Shown: in pieces, positions 55,799-64,000 of the stretch
Layout: each line of letters opens with the position of its first letter
Position numbering within the stretch: position 1 is the first letter of the stretch
Source of the DNA: JADGRF01 sp035274465
Lineage (GTDB): Bacteria > Myxococcota_A > Polyangia > Polyangiales > JAFGIB01
Direction: 5' to 3'
NCBI GenBank assembly: GCA_035274465.1
Contig: DATEOF010000216.1
Location: 1-64,000, forward strand
Length of the DNA: 64,000 nt
Notes under the pieces: generated by a model
Databases searched by the model: none
What the model saw: the letters and a program-made list of their open reading frames with translations, nothing else
Told to the model about the DNA's origin: nothing
Translations under genes and position numbers: made by a program

Positions 55799-56578
55799 TC
55801 ACGTGGCCACGCTCGGTCGCGCGGTCGCGTCGCCCGGCAGCGCTTGGCGCGGTGTGCTCACGTCGAGGCCGATCAACATCTCGGGCACGCGGGCCGAGGC
55901 GCCGTCGTAGAAGCCTGCCTGAGCCTCCCAGCGCGCCGGGTTCCTGAACGTGCCGAACAGCAGATCCCAGAGCGGCAGGTCGCTGTAGTTGTAGCCGTGG
56001 ACGCCGCGCTCGTGGTGCAGCGAGTGCTGCTCGGGGCGCTGGATGATGTAGCCGAGCCAGCTCGGCGTGTTGATGTTGGCGTGCTGGAAGAACCCGTAGA
56101 AGCTGGCCGTGAGGTTCGCGATCAGCGCGGCCTCGGCCGAGACGCCCGCCACGACCACCAGCATCAGGCTGTACACGAATGCAAACGCGGTCAGGTCCAA
56201 CGGGTGGAAGTACATCGCGCCCCAGATGTCGACGCGCTCGGCGCTGTGGTGCATCTGATGCAGCCCTCGCCACAGGAACTGAAAGCGATGCAGCGAGCGA
56301 TGCCAGATGTACACGCCCAGCTCGAGCACCACGAAGCCGAAGAGCGCGCCGCCCCACGTCCCGAGGCCCGTGGCGTCGATCAAGCGGTAGTTGCCGAGCC
56401 AGCTCTCCCAGAGCGGCGGCAAGACCCCCGTGAGTGCGAGACCCAGGAGCAGGAAGAAGGCGCCCTTGATGCGCCAGCGCGCCACACGCGGAAATGCCCG
56501 ACCGGGTCGCACGGCTTCGGCGACGGCGAAGGCGGCGTAGACGCCGATGATGAGCAGGGGGAGGAGTTCCAATAACAT
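55799..56578 (-). CDS. Sterol desaturase / fatty acid hydroxylase-family membrane protein
   Basis: The ATG at 56578 (MLLELLPLLIIG) has AAAGGAAA in front and gives 259 residues. The di-iron His boxes are all present: HRSLHR, HQMHHS, and HSLHHERGVHGYNYSD. About five hydrophobic segments surround them. Members hydroxylate or desaturate sterols, alkyl chains or carotenoids in the membrane using O2. The C-terminal NYSDLPLWDLLFGTFRNP phrase is common in bacterial members of unknown substrate. It is divergent from kinase fusion 2, with 188 bp between the start codons. Confidence 0.9.
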   Translation of the reverse strand: MLLELLPLLIIGVYAAFAVAEAVRPGRAFPRVARWRIKGAFFLLLGLALTGVLPPLWESWLGNYRLIDATGLGTWGGALFGFVVLELGVYIWHRSLHRFQFLWRGLHQMHHSAERVDIWGAMYFHPLDLTAFAFVYSLMLVVVAGVSAEAALIANLTASFYGFFQHANINTPSWLGYIIQRPEQHSLHHERGVHGYNYSDLPLWDLLFGTFRNPARWEAQAGFYDGASARVPEMLIGLDVSTPRQALPGDATARPSVAT

Positions 56579-56641
56579 GATTTTCCTTTGGTTTTGGCGC
56601 GGTCGCCGGGCTGTCATCCCCAGGGCGTAACTGGGCGGCGT

Positions 56642-56686
56642 ACGGTGTTCCGCACATGGGTCCAGGCGCGACGGAACACCGTTCCG
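56642..56686. promoter_or_regulatory. Triple GTTCCG/CGGAAC dyad in a divergent promoter region
   Basis: ACGGTGTTCCG (56642-56652) and CGGAACACCGT (56672-56682) are 11-bp perfect inverted repeats with a 19-nt spacer. The second arm forms a further dyad with GTTCCG at 56681-56686. Three related half-sites between divergent genes suggest a regulator binding site or an RNA hairpin. Tandem CCCCACCCGCC units follow. No sigma factor box is recognisable. Confidence 0.35.
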
Positions 56687-56766
56687 TCCCCACCCGCCCC
56701 CACCCGCCGCTACCGGCTGCAGGAGCCGAATTGACGCCCGTGCGACGCGGGTGACAGCAACACTTC

Positions 56767-59700
56767 ATGCCGGATGCGCGTGGGTCTGCGCCGCCTCCTG
56801 GGGGCCTGATCGGTGGGCGCTTCGTGGTGGAGAACACGCTGGGGCGTGGCGGCATGGCGGCCGTCTACCGGGTCCGCGACGCGCGCACGGGGCAGCGCTT
56901 CGCGTTGAAGCGCGTGTGGGCGCGCGACCCTGCGCACGCGGCCAAGCGCCGCACGCTCCTGGAGCGCGAGTTCCAGACACTCTCGCACCTGCGGCACCCG
57001 CGCATCATCGAGGTGCACGACTACGGCGTGGACGCCGACGGCCCCTTCTACACCATGGAGTTGCTCGACGGAGCCGATCTCGATCAGGGCGGGCGGCTGC
57101 CGTGGCGCGAGGCGTGCGGCTTGTTGCGCGACATCGCGAGCTCGCTGGCGATCATGCACTCGCGCGGGCTGATCCACCGCGACATCTCCGGGCGCAACGT
57201 GCGCCGCACGGCGGACGGCCGCGCCAAGCTGATCGACTTTGGAGGCCTGTCGTCGATCGGCGTGGCGGTCGACATGATCGGCACGCCACCCTTCATGCCG
57301 CCCGAAGCGCTGCAAATGCAGGCGCTCGACGCGCGCGCGGATCTATTCTCGCTCGGCGCCCTCGGCTACTACCTGCTCACCGGCCGCCACGCGTACCCCG
57401 CGCGACGCACCGCCGAGCTGCGCGACGCGTGGCGTTCTCGCCCTACCCCGCCCGCGCGTCTGTTCGCCGAGATCCCTGCCGCGCTGAGCACGCTGATCAT
57501 GCAGCTGCTCTCGCTCGATCGCGGCGCACGCCCGCACACCGCCACCGAGATCATGGAGCGGCTGTGCGTGGTCGCGGACCTGCCGAAGGAAGACCTGCCC
57601 GAGATCCAGCGCGGCTATCTGGCCACGCCCAACCTGGTCGGCCGCCATCAGACGCTGCTGGCCATCCGCAACCACATGCTGTCGTTGATGCGCGGAGACG
57701 GCGGTGCGATCGTCCTGGAGGGGCCGCCCGGCTCGGGACGTTCGCGCATGACCGACGCCTGCGCGTTCGAAGGCAAGCTGCTGAGCGCGGTCGTGGTGCG
57801 TGCCGCGGCAGCGGACGGCGGCGAAGCATGGGGCGTCGCGCGCGCCATCGCCTCGCAGCTGTTTCGCCAGCTGCCCGAGGCCTCGCTCGCGGCCACGCGC
57901 CTGTCGGCCGGCGTGCTGGGACACGTGATCGAGGACCTGGCAGGCGAAGGCGGCGCGACGGCCACGGCCACGACCGGTTTTCCAGAGCGCAGCCTGCTGC
58001 TGCGCGAGTTGCGCGACTACGTGCTGGCGCTCGCCCAGAAGCAGCGGCTGTTGATCGTGATCGACGACGCCGACGCCATCGACGACGCGTCGACCGCCTG
58101 GCTGGCCGCGCTCGCCGATCGGGCCGCGCGCCAGAGCGTGTTGATCGTGCTGGCCATGGAGCCCGAGCAGGCGGCCGAGCACAGCTCGCTGAACGTATTG
58201 CGCTCGCTGGCACGGAGCATCTCACTGCCGGCGCTGGATGCGGAGCAAACCGAGGCCTTGATGCGCTCGGTGTTCGGCGACGTCGCGAACCTGGGCCTGG
58301 TGGCCGGCAGCATCTACGCGCTCGCGCACGGCAATCCGCTGGCCAGCATGGAGCTCGCACAACACCTCGTCGACCGCGGCATCGTGCGCTACGAAGCCGG
58401 CAGCTGGCTGTTGCCGCAGCGGCTCGACGCCAGCGAGATGCCGGCCACGCTGGCCGACTCTCTGGCGCAACGGCTCGACGGCCTGAGTGAAGACGCGCGC
58501 GAGCTGGCCGAGGCGTTGTGCATCGCCGACGTCGCGCTCTTCCCGCCGGCGTCGTACTGCAGCTTCACGCAGCACGGCGATCAACAGCGCGTGTTCCTGG
58601 CGCTGGAGGAGCTGGTGTCGGCGCGCGTGCTGGTGACGGGCACGGAGCACTACCGCTTCAGTCAGCGTGGATTTCCCGGCGTGCTGCGGGCGCGGATGAA
58701 TCCGGCGCGCAGCGCCAAGCTGCACGCGCGCGTGGCCGAGCTGCTGGCCCAGAGCGGCGGCGACGTGCTGCGGCGCGCCGAGCACCTGATGGACGCCGGG
58801 CGCGAGCGGGAGTCCGTGCAGCTGCTGTGCACCGTCGATCTCTCGGGACGCCCGCCGGGCATCGCGCTGTTGTCGCGCGCGATCGCGCACGCGGAAGAGA
58901 GTCGCTTCTTGCCTGCGCGCGCCGTGCACCGCCTGCAGATGGCGCTGCTGTCACAGGCCGCGGTGCTGCTCGACCTCGAGACGTTCCAGCGCCTGTTGCC
59001 CACCGTGCTCGGTCGAGTGGAGCGCGACAGCGGGCTGGCCCTGTACCGCGAGCTTGGCGACGTGCCCGAAGACCTTCGCCTCGGGCAAGCGCTGACCACG
59101 CAGCAGCAGCGCTACCTGGTCATGCCCGAGCGCGAGCAGATCTATCCCGTCGTCGACGCCATCCGCGAGCTCGCGCGGTTGACCGGCCTGGTGTCCTCGA
59201 TGGCCGGCGCGGCCTTCGACCTCGACATGCTCGAGTCTGTCCCCTCGCTCGAACCGCTGCTGGCGCTGTCGCCGGCATTGCGCATCACGTCGCAGCTGCG
59301 CGCCGCGACGCACCACTGGCTCACCGGCCGCGCCGATCTCGCCGCGCAGGTCTACGAAGAGACACTCGCACGCATTGCCGAGCCCGATCGCGCAGGCCTG
59401 GACGACATCACGAGCGAGCGGGTGCTGACCGCCGTGCACTACTTGCTCGCGCTCTCCGAAGCCAGCCAGGGGATCCATCACGCGGAAGAACGCGCGCAGT
59501 TTCTGGAGAGCCGCCGTGCGCTGCGTGTCAACGCCTGGCGCGTGCGCGCGCTCCTCCAGTTGCACCAGGGCGATGCCGCCGCCGCCCACCGATCCTTGCA
59601 TCGCGCCGAGCTCCTGCAGCTGCAGGACGAGAGCGAGATGCACTTTCCCGGCACGGGGCTCGGCCTGTACCTGGTCGCGTACTACCAGTCCGCGGACCTG

Positions 59701-60888
59701 CCGGGCGTGAAGAGCACGCTCGAACAGCTCAAGCGTTTCTCGGACCGCTATCCCGGCTGGCGCCCGATGCGCATGTTCGGAGAGAGCTGCTACCGCGTGT
59801 TGTCGGGCGACCTGCCGGGCGCGCTCGAACGCGTGCAGGCGGGCCTGGCGGTAACGAGCCCGGGCAAACACATGACCTGGGTGCATCTGGCAGGGCAACA
59901 CATCCGCGTGCTGCGCGAGCTCGGCCGCATCGACGAGTCCTTGACCCGCGCGCAGCAGTACCTGGAGATCACCACCCGCGAGCAACTGGCGATGGCGCAC
60001 CGCTACGTGGCGCTGGAGATCGCGCGCACGCTCGCGGTCGCGGACCGCCACGCGGACGCGCTGCGGATCATGGATCCGCTCATCGAATATGTAGAAGCGC
60101 GCGGCTCGCGCGGGCTCGCGCTCGGCATCTTCTTCGAGGCTCGCGCGCGCATCGCCATCAGCATGCGCGACCGCGACGCCTTCGAGCGCTACGCCGAGCG
60201 CTGCGCCTTCGAGTACGACTGCCAAAACCCCGCGCTCTCGGCCAAGTTTGCACGCCTGATGGACGACGCACGCCAGGCCGAGCTCGTGCCGCCGGAAGCG
60301 GCAACCTTCGAGAAGCCGCTGCTCGAGCAGCCGACGACCTCGGAGGTCCAGGACAGCACCGTGGTCAGCCGCATCCTGGAGTGCGTCGACGCCGCCGATC
60401 GCGCGCGCTGTGCGCTCACCATGTTGCTGCAGAGCACCGAGTGTTATCTCGGGCACCTGTACGGCGTGCAGGGCGAACGATTGGCCGCGCTGGCCGGGGT
60501 CCCGCAGCGCGATGGCGACCCAGACCTGGAGCGCTGGCTCCAGCGCTGGTTCGACGCCGAACGCGAGCGAGCCGCGCAGGCGGGGGCGTACGAAACGGTC
60601 ACCGAGACGCACGAGCACGACCCGACCACGCAGGACTCCAGCTCGGAGCTCGTGCCCTCGGACTACATCGATGCCGACGGGCGGCGCCATCAGGCGCTGT
60701 TGATCAGCGACCAGCGTTACGCGCAGCCCACGGCTGCGGCCGTGCTCGTGCTGTCCGAGCCTGTGGTGAGGCGGCGTCCGCCGCTACGCCTGGTCAACAA
60801 CATCGCCAGGCTGTTGATCGATCACGGCGACGTGCAAGGGGCGCGCTTCGGCCGCGCAGTGGTTGGACGGGTCGACCTCGACCCGTAG
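56767..60888 (+). CDS. Ser/Thr kinase - AAA ATPase - TPR-like signalling fusion (2)
   Basis: The 1,373-residue paralogue of the 19844-23953 product has the same order. The kinase has glycine loop LGRGGMAAVY, Lys48, HRDISGRN (Asp139, Asn144) and DFG at 157-159. The ATPase segment has P-loop GPPGSGRS at 319-326 (Arg for the Walker Lys) and Walker B LLIVIDDADAIDD. A long TPR-like helical region and a short C-terminal GAF-like region follow (ALTMLLQSTECYLGHLYGV, then AAAVLVLSEPVVRRRPP). Shared phrases such as GTPPF[VM]PPEA and LATPNLVGR / LASPNLVAR show common descent. It should be an active cytoplasmic kinase. Hairpins at 60904-61001 end the gene. The input signal is unknown. Confidence 0.9.
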   Translation: MPDARGSAPPPGGLIGGRFVVENTLGRGGMAAVYRVRDARTGQRFALKRVWARDPAHAAKRRTLLEREFQTLSHLRHPRIIEVHDYGVDADGPFYTMELLDGADLDQGGRLPWREACGLLRDIASSLAIMHSRGLIHRDISGRNVRRTADGRAKLIDFGGLSSIGVAVDMIGTPPFMPPEALQMQALDARADLFSLGALGYYLLTGRHAYPARRTAELRDAWRSRPTPPARLFAEIPAALSTLIMQLLSLDRGARPHTATEIMERLCVVADLPKEDLPEIQRGYLATPNLVGRHQTLLAIRNHMLSLMRGDGGAIVLEGPPGSGRSRMTDACAFEGKLLSAVVVRAAAADGGEAWGVARAIASQLFRQLPEASLAATRLSAGVLGHVIEDLAGEGGATATATTGFPERSLLLRELRDYVLALAQKQRLLIVIDDADAIDDASTAWLAALADRAARQSVLIVLAMEPEQAAEHSSLNVLRSLARSISLPALDAEQTEALMRSVFGDVANLGLVAGSIYALAHGNPLASMELAQHLVDRGIVRYEAGSWLLPQRLDASEMPATLADSLAQRLDGLSEDARELAEALCIADVALFPPASYCSFTQHGDQQRVFLALEELVSARVLVTGTEHYRFSQRGFPGVLRARMNPARSAKLHARVAELLAQSGGDVLRRAEHLMDAGRERESVQLLCTVDLSGRPPGIALLSRAIAHAEESRFLPARAVHRLQMALLSQAAVLLDLETFQRLLPTVLGRVERDSGLALYRELGDVPEDLRLGQALTTQQQRYLVMPEREQIYPVVDAIRELARLTGLVSSMAGAAFDLDMLESVPSLEPLLALSPALRITSQLRAATHHWLTGRADLAAQVYEETLARIAEPDRAGLDDITSERVLTAVHYLLALSEASQGIHHAEERAQFLESRRALRVNAWRVRALLQLHQGDAAAAHRSLHRAELLQLQDESEMHFPGTGLGLYLVAYYQSADLPGVKSTLEQLKRFSDRYPGWRPMRMFGESCYRVLSGDLPGALERVQAGLAVTSPGKHMTWVHLAGQHIRVLRELGRIDESLTRAQQYLEITTREQLAMAHRYVALEIARTLAVADRHADALRIMDPLIEYVEARGSRGLALGIFFEARARIAISMRDRDAFERYAERCAFEYDCQNPALSAKFARLMDDARQAELVPPEAATFEKPLLEQPTTSEVQDSTVVSRILECVDAADRARCALTMLLQSTECYLGHLYGVQGERLAALAGVPQRDGDPDLERWLQRWFDAERERAAQAGAYETVTETHEHDPTTQDSSSELVPSDYIDADGRRHQALLISDQRYAQPTAAAVLVLSEPVVRRRPPLRLVNNIARLLIDHGDVQGARFGRAVVGRVDLDP

Positions 60889-60903
60889 AGCCTGGCACAG
60901 GTC

Positions 60904-61001
60904 GGCACACGCACGTGCCAGCGCCGCTGTCAGCGGCAAGTGGGGTGCCGGCGACAGGAGACACTAACGCCCGGCTTTAGTTGTCCGGGCCTGTGTTAGT
61001 G
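60904..61001 (+). terminator. Three consecutive hairpins after kinase fusion 2
   Basis: GGCAC/GTGCC (60904-60919), GCCGCT/AGCGGC (60923-60937) and a larger one at 60962-61001. The largest has CACTAAC/GTTAGTG outside and GCCCGG/CCGGGC inside, with a 4-nt bulge and a 10-nt loop. A multi-hairpin terminator without a T-tract is the simplest reading. The remaining 85 bp is leader for the DUF3160 gene. Confidence 0.5.
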
Positions 61002-61086
61002 CTACAGTAGGTTACCCTGCGAGGGTCGTGGACCTTGGGCGGGTCAACCGGCGGGGATATCGCAGTACTTGCTTAAGGAGCGCTCG

Positions 61087-63687
61087 ATGTCGAACGCCAG
61101 GGGGATCGGCTTACGTCTTTGGCTCGGGCTCTGGCTGGCGCTAGGGCTCGTGGTCAGTGGTTGCGACGTCGGTCGCAAGACAGGTACCGAGTCGAAGGAC
61201 GCCGCCGACGCGATGCCGGCGCCGGAAGCAGATGCCGCGGTCCCCGTGGACAGTGCAGCTGGCGACGACAACGCAGCCCAGAGCGGCAGCGGTGCAGCGG
61301 GTAGCGGCGGCCAGACAGAGGTCGACGAGCAGGCGGGCGCGGGTGGTCAAGGCGGCGCTGGCGAGCAAGCGGGTGCCGGTGGCCAAGCGGGCGGCGGCGG
61401 CCAAGGCGGTTATGGCGGCGAGCAGGCAGGAGCTGGCGGCCAGGGCGGTTCCGCGGGCAACGCGGGTGCCGATGGCGAAGCGGGTAGCGGCGGGGCTGCC
61501 GGTGAGGCTGCCCCCCCTCACGAAGTTGCTCCCGTGGGTACGACCGTCACGCTGTCACTCGGGAACAACGCGGCGAGCGAGCTGTCGGGCCTGGCGGACG
61601 AGCTCGACGAGCTGAAGGATCTCACGACCGCGCAATTGCTCGCCAAGCGCAAGCACGCGCAGGCTCAGACGCTCAGCTACGATCCGAGCGGCGCCGTGGG
61701 ACTGGATCTCATTCAAGCTTCCTCGCTGAAGCTCGACGACAGCGAGCTCGCGACGCTCGAGCAGCGTGGCTTCGTGGTGAGCCGGCGGCAGCGGTTCCCG
61801 CACATGTTGTACGGCTACGACACGATCTACACCGCCGATCTTCCACTCTACGTCTCGGCCGACTCGATCCTCGACGCCGTGCATCACTCGTATGATCGCA
61901 TGCTGGAAGACGTCGAGAGCGAGCTGTTGGTGTCGCAGCTGAGCGGCCTGCTTGGGGCCATGCACGGCGCCCTGGCAACAGCACCTGGCTCGAGCCTGGC
62001 CCGCACCAATGCAGATCTGTACCTGACGGTGGCCAGGCAGCTCCTCTCCTCGTATCCGCCGATTGGGCCGGTCGCGGGTGCGGACGCCGCTCAGATCGCT
62101 TCGATCGTGGAAGCTGCGAAAGCCGCGGCGGGCCCGGCGACGATCGAGCTGTTTGGTGGACCGCGCGCGGTAGATTTTTCGCAGTTCGCGCCGCGCGGGC
62201 ACTACGCGATCAGCTTTCCGCTCTCCAACTACTATCGCGCGCTGATGTGGCTGGGCCGCATCGACCTCCGTCTGATCGAGACCAACCCGGACGGTACGCA
62301 AACCTTCCATCGCGATCAGCTCGAGACGGCCGTACTCCTGTCGCAGCTGCTCGACGCGACCGGACTCGCCAACTTCCAGCGCATCGATACCACGCTGCAA
62401 ACCTTCTTCGGTCCGCGCGACTCCATGAGCATCCCAGAAGTCGCGACGCTACTTGCCGACCTCGGCATTCACGACGGCGCGGGACTCGCCGCGCTGTCGG
62501 ATCAGCAACTGGCTCAGGCGATCATCACGGGCGGCTACGGTCAGCAGCGCATCGCGAGCCAGCTGATCACCAAGGCGAATCCATCCAGCGCGACGCTGCC
62601 ACTGGGCCGGAGCTTTCTGCTGTTCGGGCAGCGCTACGTCGTGGATGCGCACGTGCTCTCGCAGGTCAGCCACGACCGCGTGGACGGGCGGCTCACGCCT
62701 GACCCGCTCGATGCGGCCTACGCTGCGTTGGGCAACGACCAGGCCGCGCAGCTCCTCGAGCCACAACTCGCGCAGTACTCGTACGCTCCTGCGTTGGAGG
62801 CGATGCGCGTGCTGGTCGACAAGCACGACGAAGCGTATTGGACGAACAACCTGTACAGCCTCTGGCTCGGCTCGCTGCGCACACTCTCACCGAGCGCCTT
62901 GCCCGCCGATCTGAAAGCAGCCGGCCTTCCGGCAGTGGCTGCAACCGAGGCCTGGGGACGCAGGCTGCTCAACACGCAACTCGCATCCTGGGCGCAGCTG
63001 CGGCACGACACCAACCTGTACGTCGCAACGCAGTACGCACCGGGCGGCGCTTGCGAGTTTCCGGACGCCTACGTCGACCCGTACCCGGAGTTCTACGCGG
63101 CGATCATCCGCCTGGCCGAGCACGGTGCAGTCTGGACCGACTCCATCGCCCTCTTCGCGCCCGACTTCGCACAGCGGACCTATCTGTACTTCGATCACCT
63201 CCGCAGCACGATGATCATGTTGCGCGACATGGCTGTCGCCCAGCGCAACGGGACGAGCTTCAGCGCAGAGCAGATGGCATTCATCAATCGAGCAGTGCAC
63301 AAGGCCAAGGCGACGTACTGCAGTTGGCCTTCGCTGTACACCGGCTGGTATGCAGGCCTGGAGTACGAGAGCAGTCTCCAGGACTACCGCACGAAGGACG
63401 AGTTCTGGCCGACGATCACCGACGTACACACGCAGCCGACCGATCTGGGCGAGACGAATCTCGGCCGGGTCCTGCACGTCGGCACCGGTTACGTACGCCT
63501 GATGGTCGTGACCACGGACACGTGTGGCACCCCGAAGGCCTACGCTGGGCTTGCTTTCTCGTACTACGAGCAGGTCACCGACAACTGGAAGCGGCTGTCC
63601 GATTCCGAATGGCACGACAAGCTGAACGCGAACCCAAAACCAGCCGATGTGGCGTGGACGGAAGAGTTCCTCGGCGGAGCGCTCTAA
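61087..63687 (+). CDS. DUF3160-family lipoprotein
   Basis: The ATG at 61087 has AAGGAG about six bases upstream; an earlier in-frame start at 61069 is less likely. Signal peptide with lipobox VVSGC, then a long Gln/Gly/Ala linker (~50-135, units of AGAGGQGG). The body (~190-860) matches DUF3160 in my reading: FPHMLYGYDTIYTADLPLYVSADSI in two parts, DRMLEDVESELL, GHYAISFPLSNYYRALMWLGR, YPEFYAAIIRLAEH, HVGTGYVRLMVV. DUF3160 proteins are large, exported and of unknown function. No catalytic motif stands out. The hairpin at 63698-63720 ends it. Confidence 0.82.
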   Translation: MSNARGIGLRLWLGLWLALGLVVSGCDVGRKTGTESKDAADAMPAPEADAAVPVDSAAGDDNAAQSGSGAAGSGGQTEVDEQAGAGGQGGAGEQAGAGGQAGGGGQGGYGGEQAGAGGQGGSAGNAGADGEAGSGGAAGEAAPPHEVAPVGTTVTLSLGNNAASELSGLADELDELKDLTTAQLLAKRKHAQAQTLSYDPSGAVGLDLIQASSLKLDDSELATLEQRGFVVSRRQRFPHMLYGYDTIYTADLPLYVSADSILDAVHHSYDRMLEDVESELLVSQLSGLLGAMHGALATAPGSSLARTNADLYLTVARQLLSSYPPIGPVAGADAAQIASIVEAAKAAAGPATIELFGGPRAVDFSQFAPRGHYAISFPLSNYYRALMWLGRIDLRLIETNPDGTQTFHRDQLETAVLLSQLLDATGLANFQRIDTTLQTFFGPRDSMSIPEVATLLADLGIHDGAGLAALSDQQLAQAIITGGYGQQRIASQLITKANPSSATLPLGRSFLLFGQRYVVDAHVLSQVSHDRVDGRLTPDPLDAAYAALGNDQAAQLLEPQLAQYSYAPALEAMRVLVDKHDEAYWTNNLYSLWLGSLRTLSPSALPADLKAAGLPAVAATEAWGRRLLNTQLASWAQLRHDTNLYVATQYAPGGACEFPDAYVDPYPEFYAAIIRLAEHGAVWTDSIALFAPDFAQRTYLYFDHLRSTMIMLRDMAVAQRNGTSFSAEQMAFINRAVHKAKATYCSWPSLYTGWYAGLEYESSLQDYRTKDEFWPTITDVHTQPTDLGETNLGRVLHVGTGYVRLMVVTTDTCGTPKAYAGLAFSYYEQVTDNWKRLSDSEWHDKLNANPKPADVAWTEEFLGGAL

Positions 63688-63697
63688 GTCTCCGCTC

Positions 63698-63720
63698 GGA
63701 CGGTTGAGCATCGACCGTCC
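63698..63720 (+). terminator. Hairpin after the DUF3160 gene
   Basis: GGACGGT at 63698-63704 and ACCGTCC at 63714-63720 form a perfect 7-bp stem with a 9-nt loop, 10 bp after the stop codon. No T-tract. Confidence 0.5.
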
Positions 63721-63824
63721 AACATGTCGGTGCTGTTCGCGATTTAGTTCCAGAAGCCGCGCCAGCTGAAGCGACACACGCTCATACCGCTGCTGAGGCA
63801 GGACTTCAGCGCGAAAGGAGCCAT

Positions 63825-64000
63825 ATGTTCAATGTTCGAACACTCGCATCCATCCTGGGAGCGTGTACCGCGATCGGTGCACCGAACCTCGTACGCGCGT
63901 CCGACTTCCAGCTGCACAACGACTCCGACGAGGCTGTCTATTTCTCCATCGCGGATAGCAACTTCAACTGCCCCAGCGGCTTTCAAGACCACAACTGGAT
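63825..64000 (+). CDS. Exported protein, N-terminal part only (cut by right edge)
   Basis: An ATG at 63825 with AAAGGAG four bases upstream opens 58 codons to the window edge. The first ~25 residues (MFNVRTLASILGACTAIGAP, then NLVRA) look like a signal peptide cleaved before SDFQLHNDSDEAVYF. The mature start resembles small secreted proteins of the DUF1036 type, but the match is weak. More sequence is required for a family call. Confidence 0.6.
   Translation, partial: MFNVRTLASILGACTAIGAPNLVRASDFQLHNDSDEAVYFSIADSNFNCPSGFQDHNW

Overview
The window reads as chromosomal DNA of a high-G+C delta-type bacterium, most likely Myxococcota of the Polyangia kind. This rests on gene style rather than on any marker gene. 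There are many putative lipoproteins with a lipobox followed by a low-complexity Gly/Ser/Ala or Pro linker. There are two ~1,370-residue kinase/ATPase fusions, two-component pairs with sigma-54-type response regulators, Cys-repeat lipoproteins, and a wide set of exported hydrolases. No rRNA, tRNA, CRISPR array, transposase, integrase or phage gene was seen.

Layout. 1-15843 is almost entirely minus strand: a membrane protein cut by the left edge, an exported alpha/beta hydrolase, a DUF2341/LamG lipoprotein, a frame-broken ferritin-like lipoprotein, a 1,422-residue sorbosone/glucose-dehydrogenase-type lipoprotein with three copies of a C-terminal module, an SDR / M1 peptidase / PNPOx-like run, a ten-repeat Cys-rich lipoprotein, and a DUF2961 (GH172-type) protein. 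16061-18268 is an MbnP/MbnH copper-protein pair. 18269-19727 is an HxlR-SCP2 regulator divergent from a frame-broken membrane protein. 19844-25701 holds kinase fusion 1 and a pectinacetylesterase-like lipoprotein. 25702-30535 holds two very different inverted-repeat elements, a sensor kinase/response-regulator pair and an orphan DNA adenine methyltransferase. 30776-35231 is pckG, a KamA-type radical SAM enzyme, an LD-carboxypeptidase and a small lipoprotein. 35433-38908 holds a beta-propeller lipoprotein, a tyrosine-phosphatase-like lipoprotein, a LuxR-type regulator and a doubtful small ORF. 39002-43726 is a second kinase/regulator pair followed by an ABC exporter. 43728-47698 holds a decayed membrane-protein gene and an overlapping regulator/lipoprotein/lipoprotein operon. 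47874-56578 is a run of hydrolases (amidohydrolase, Asp-nucleophile alpha/beta hydrolase, PAP2 phosphatase, carboxylesterase, S9 peptidase) and a fatty-acid-hydroxylase-family protein. 56767-63687 holds kinase fusion 2 and a DUF3160 lipoprotein. An exported protein is cut by the right edge.

How it fits together. Much of the coding capacity goes to the cell envelope and outside: lipoproteins, secreted hydrolases and metal or redox proteins, with several signalling proteins interspersed. Central metabolism is represented mainly by GTP-dependent PEP carboxykinase.

The most unusual non-coding signals are a 187-bp three-way-junction inverted repeat at 25855-26041 and a 164-nt near-continuous hairpin at 29344-29507 whose right arm supplies the last codons of the DNA methyltransferase. 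Reading frames are broken by what looks like one missing base in three places (near 4257, 19152 and 53445). These are either assembly indels or real decay. Family calls come from reading motifs; no database search was run.
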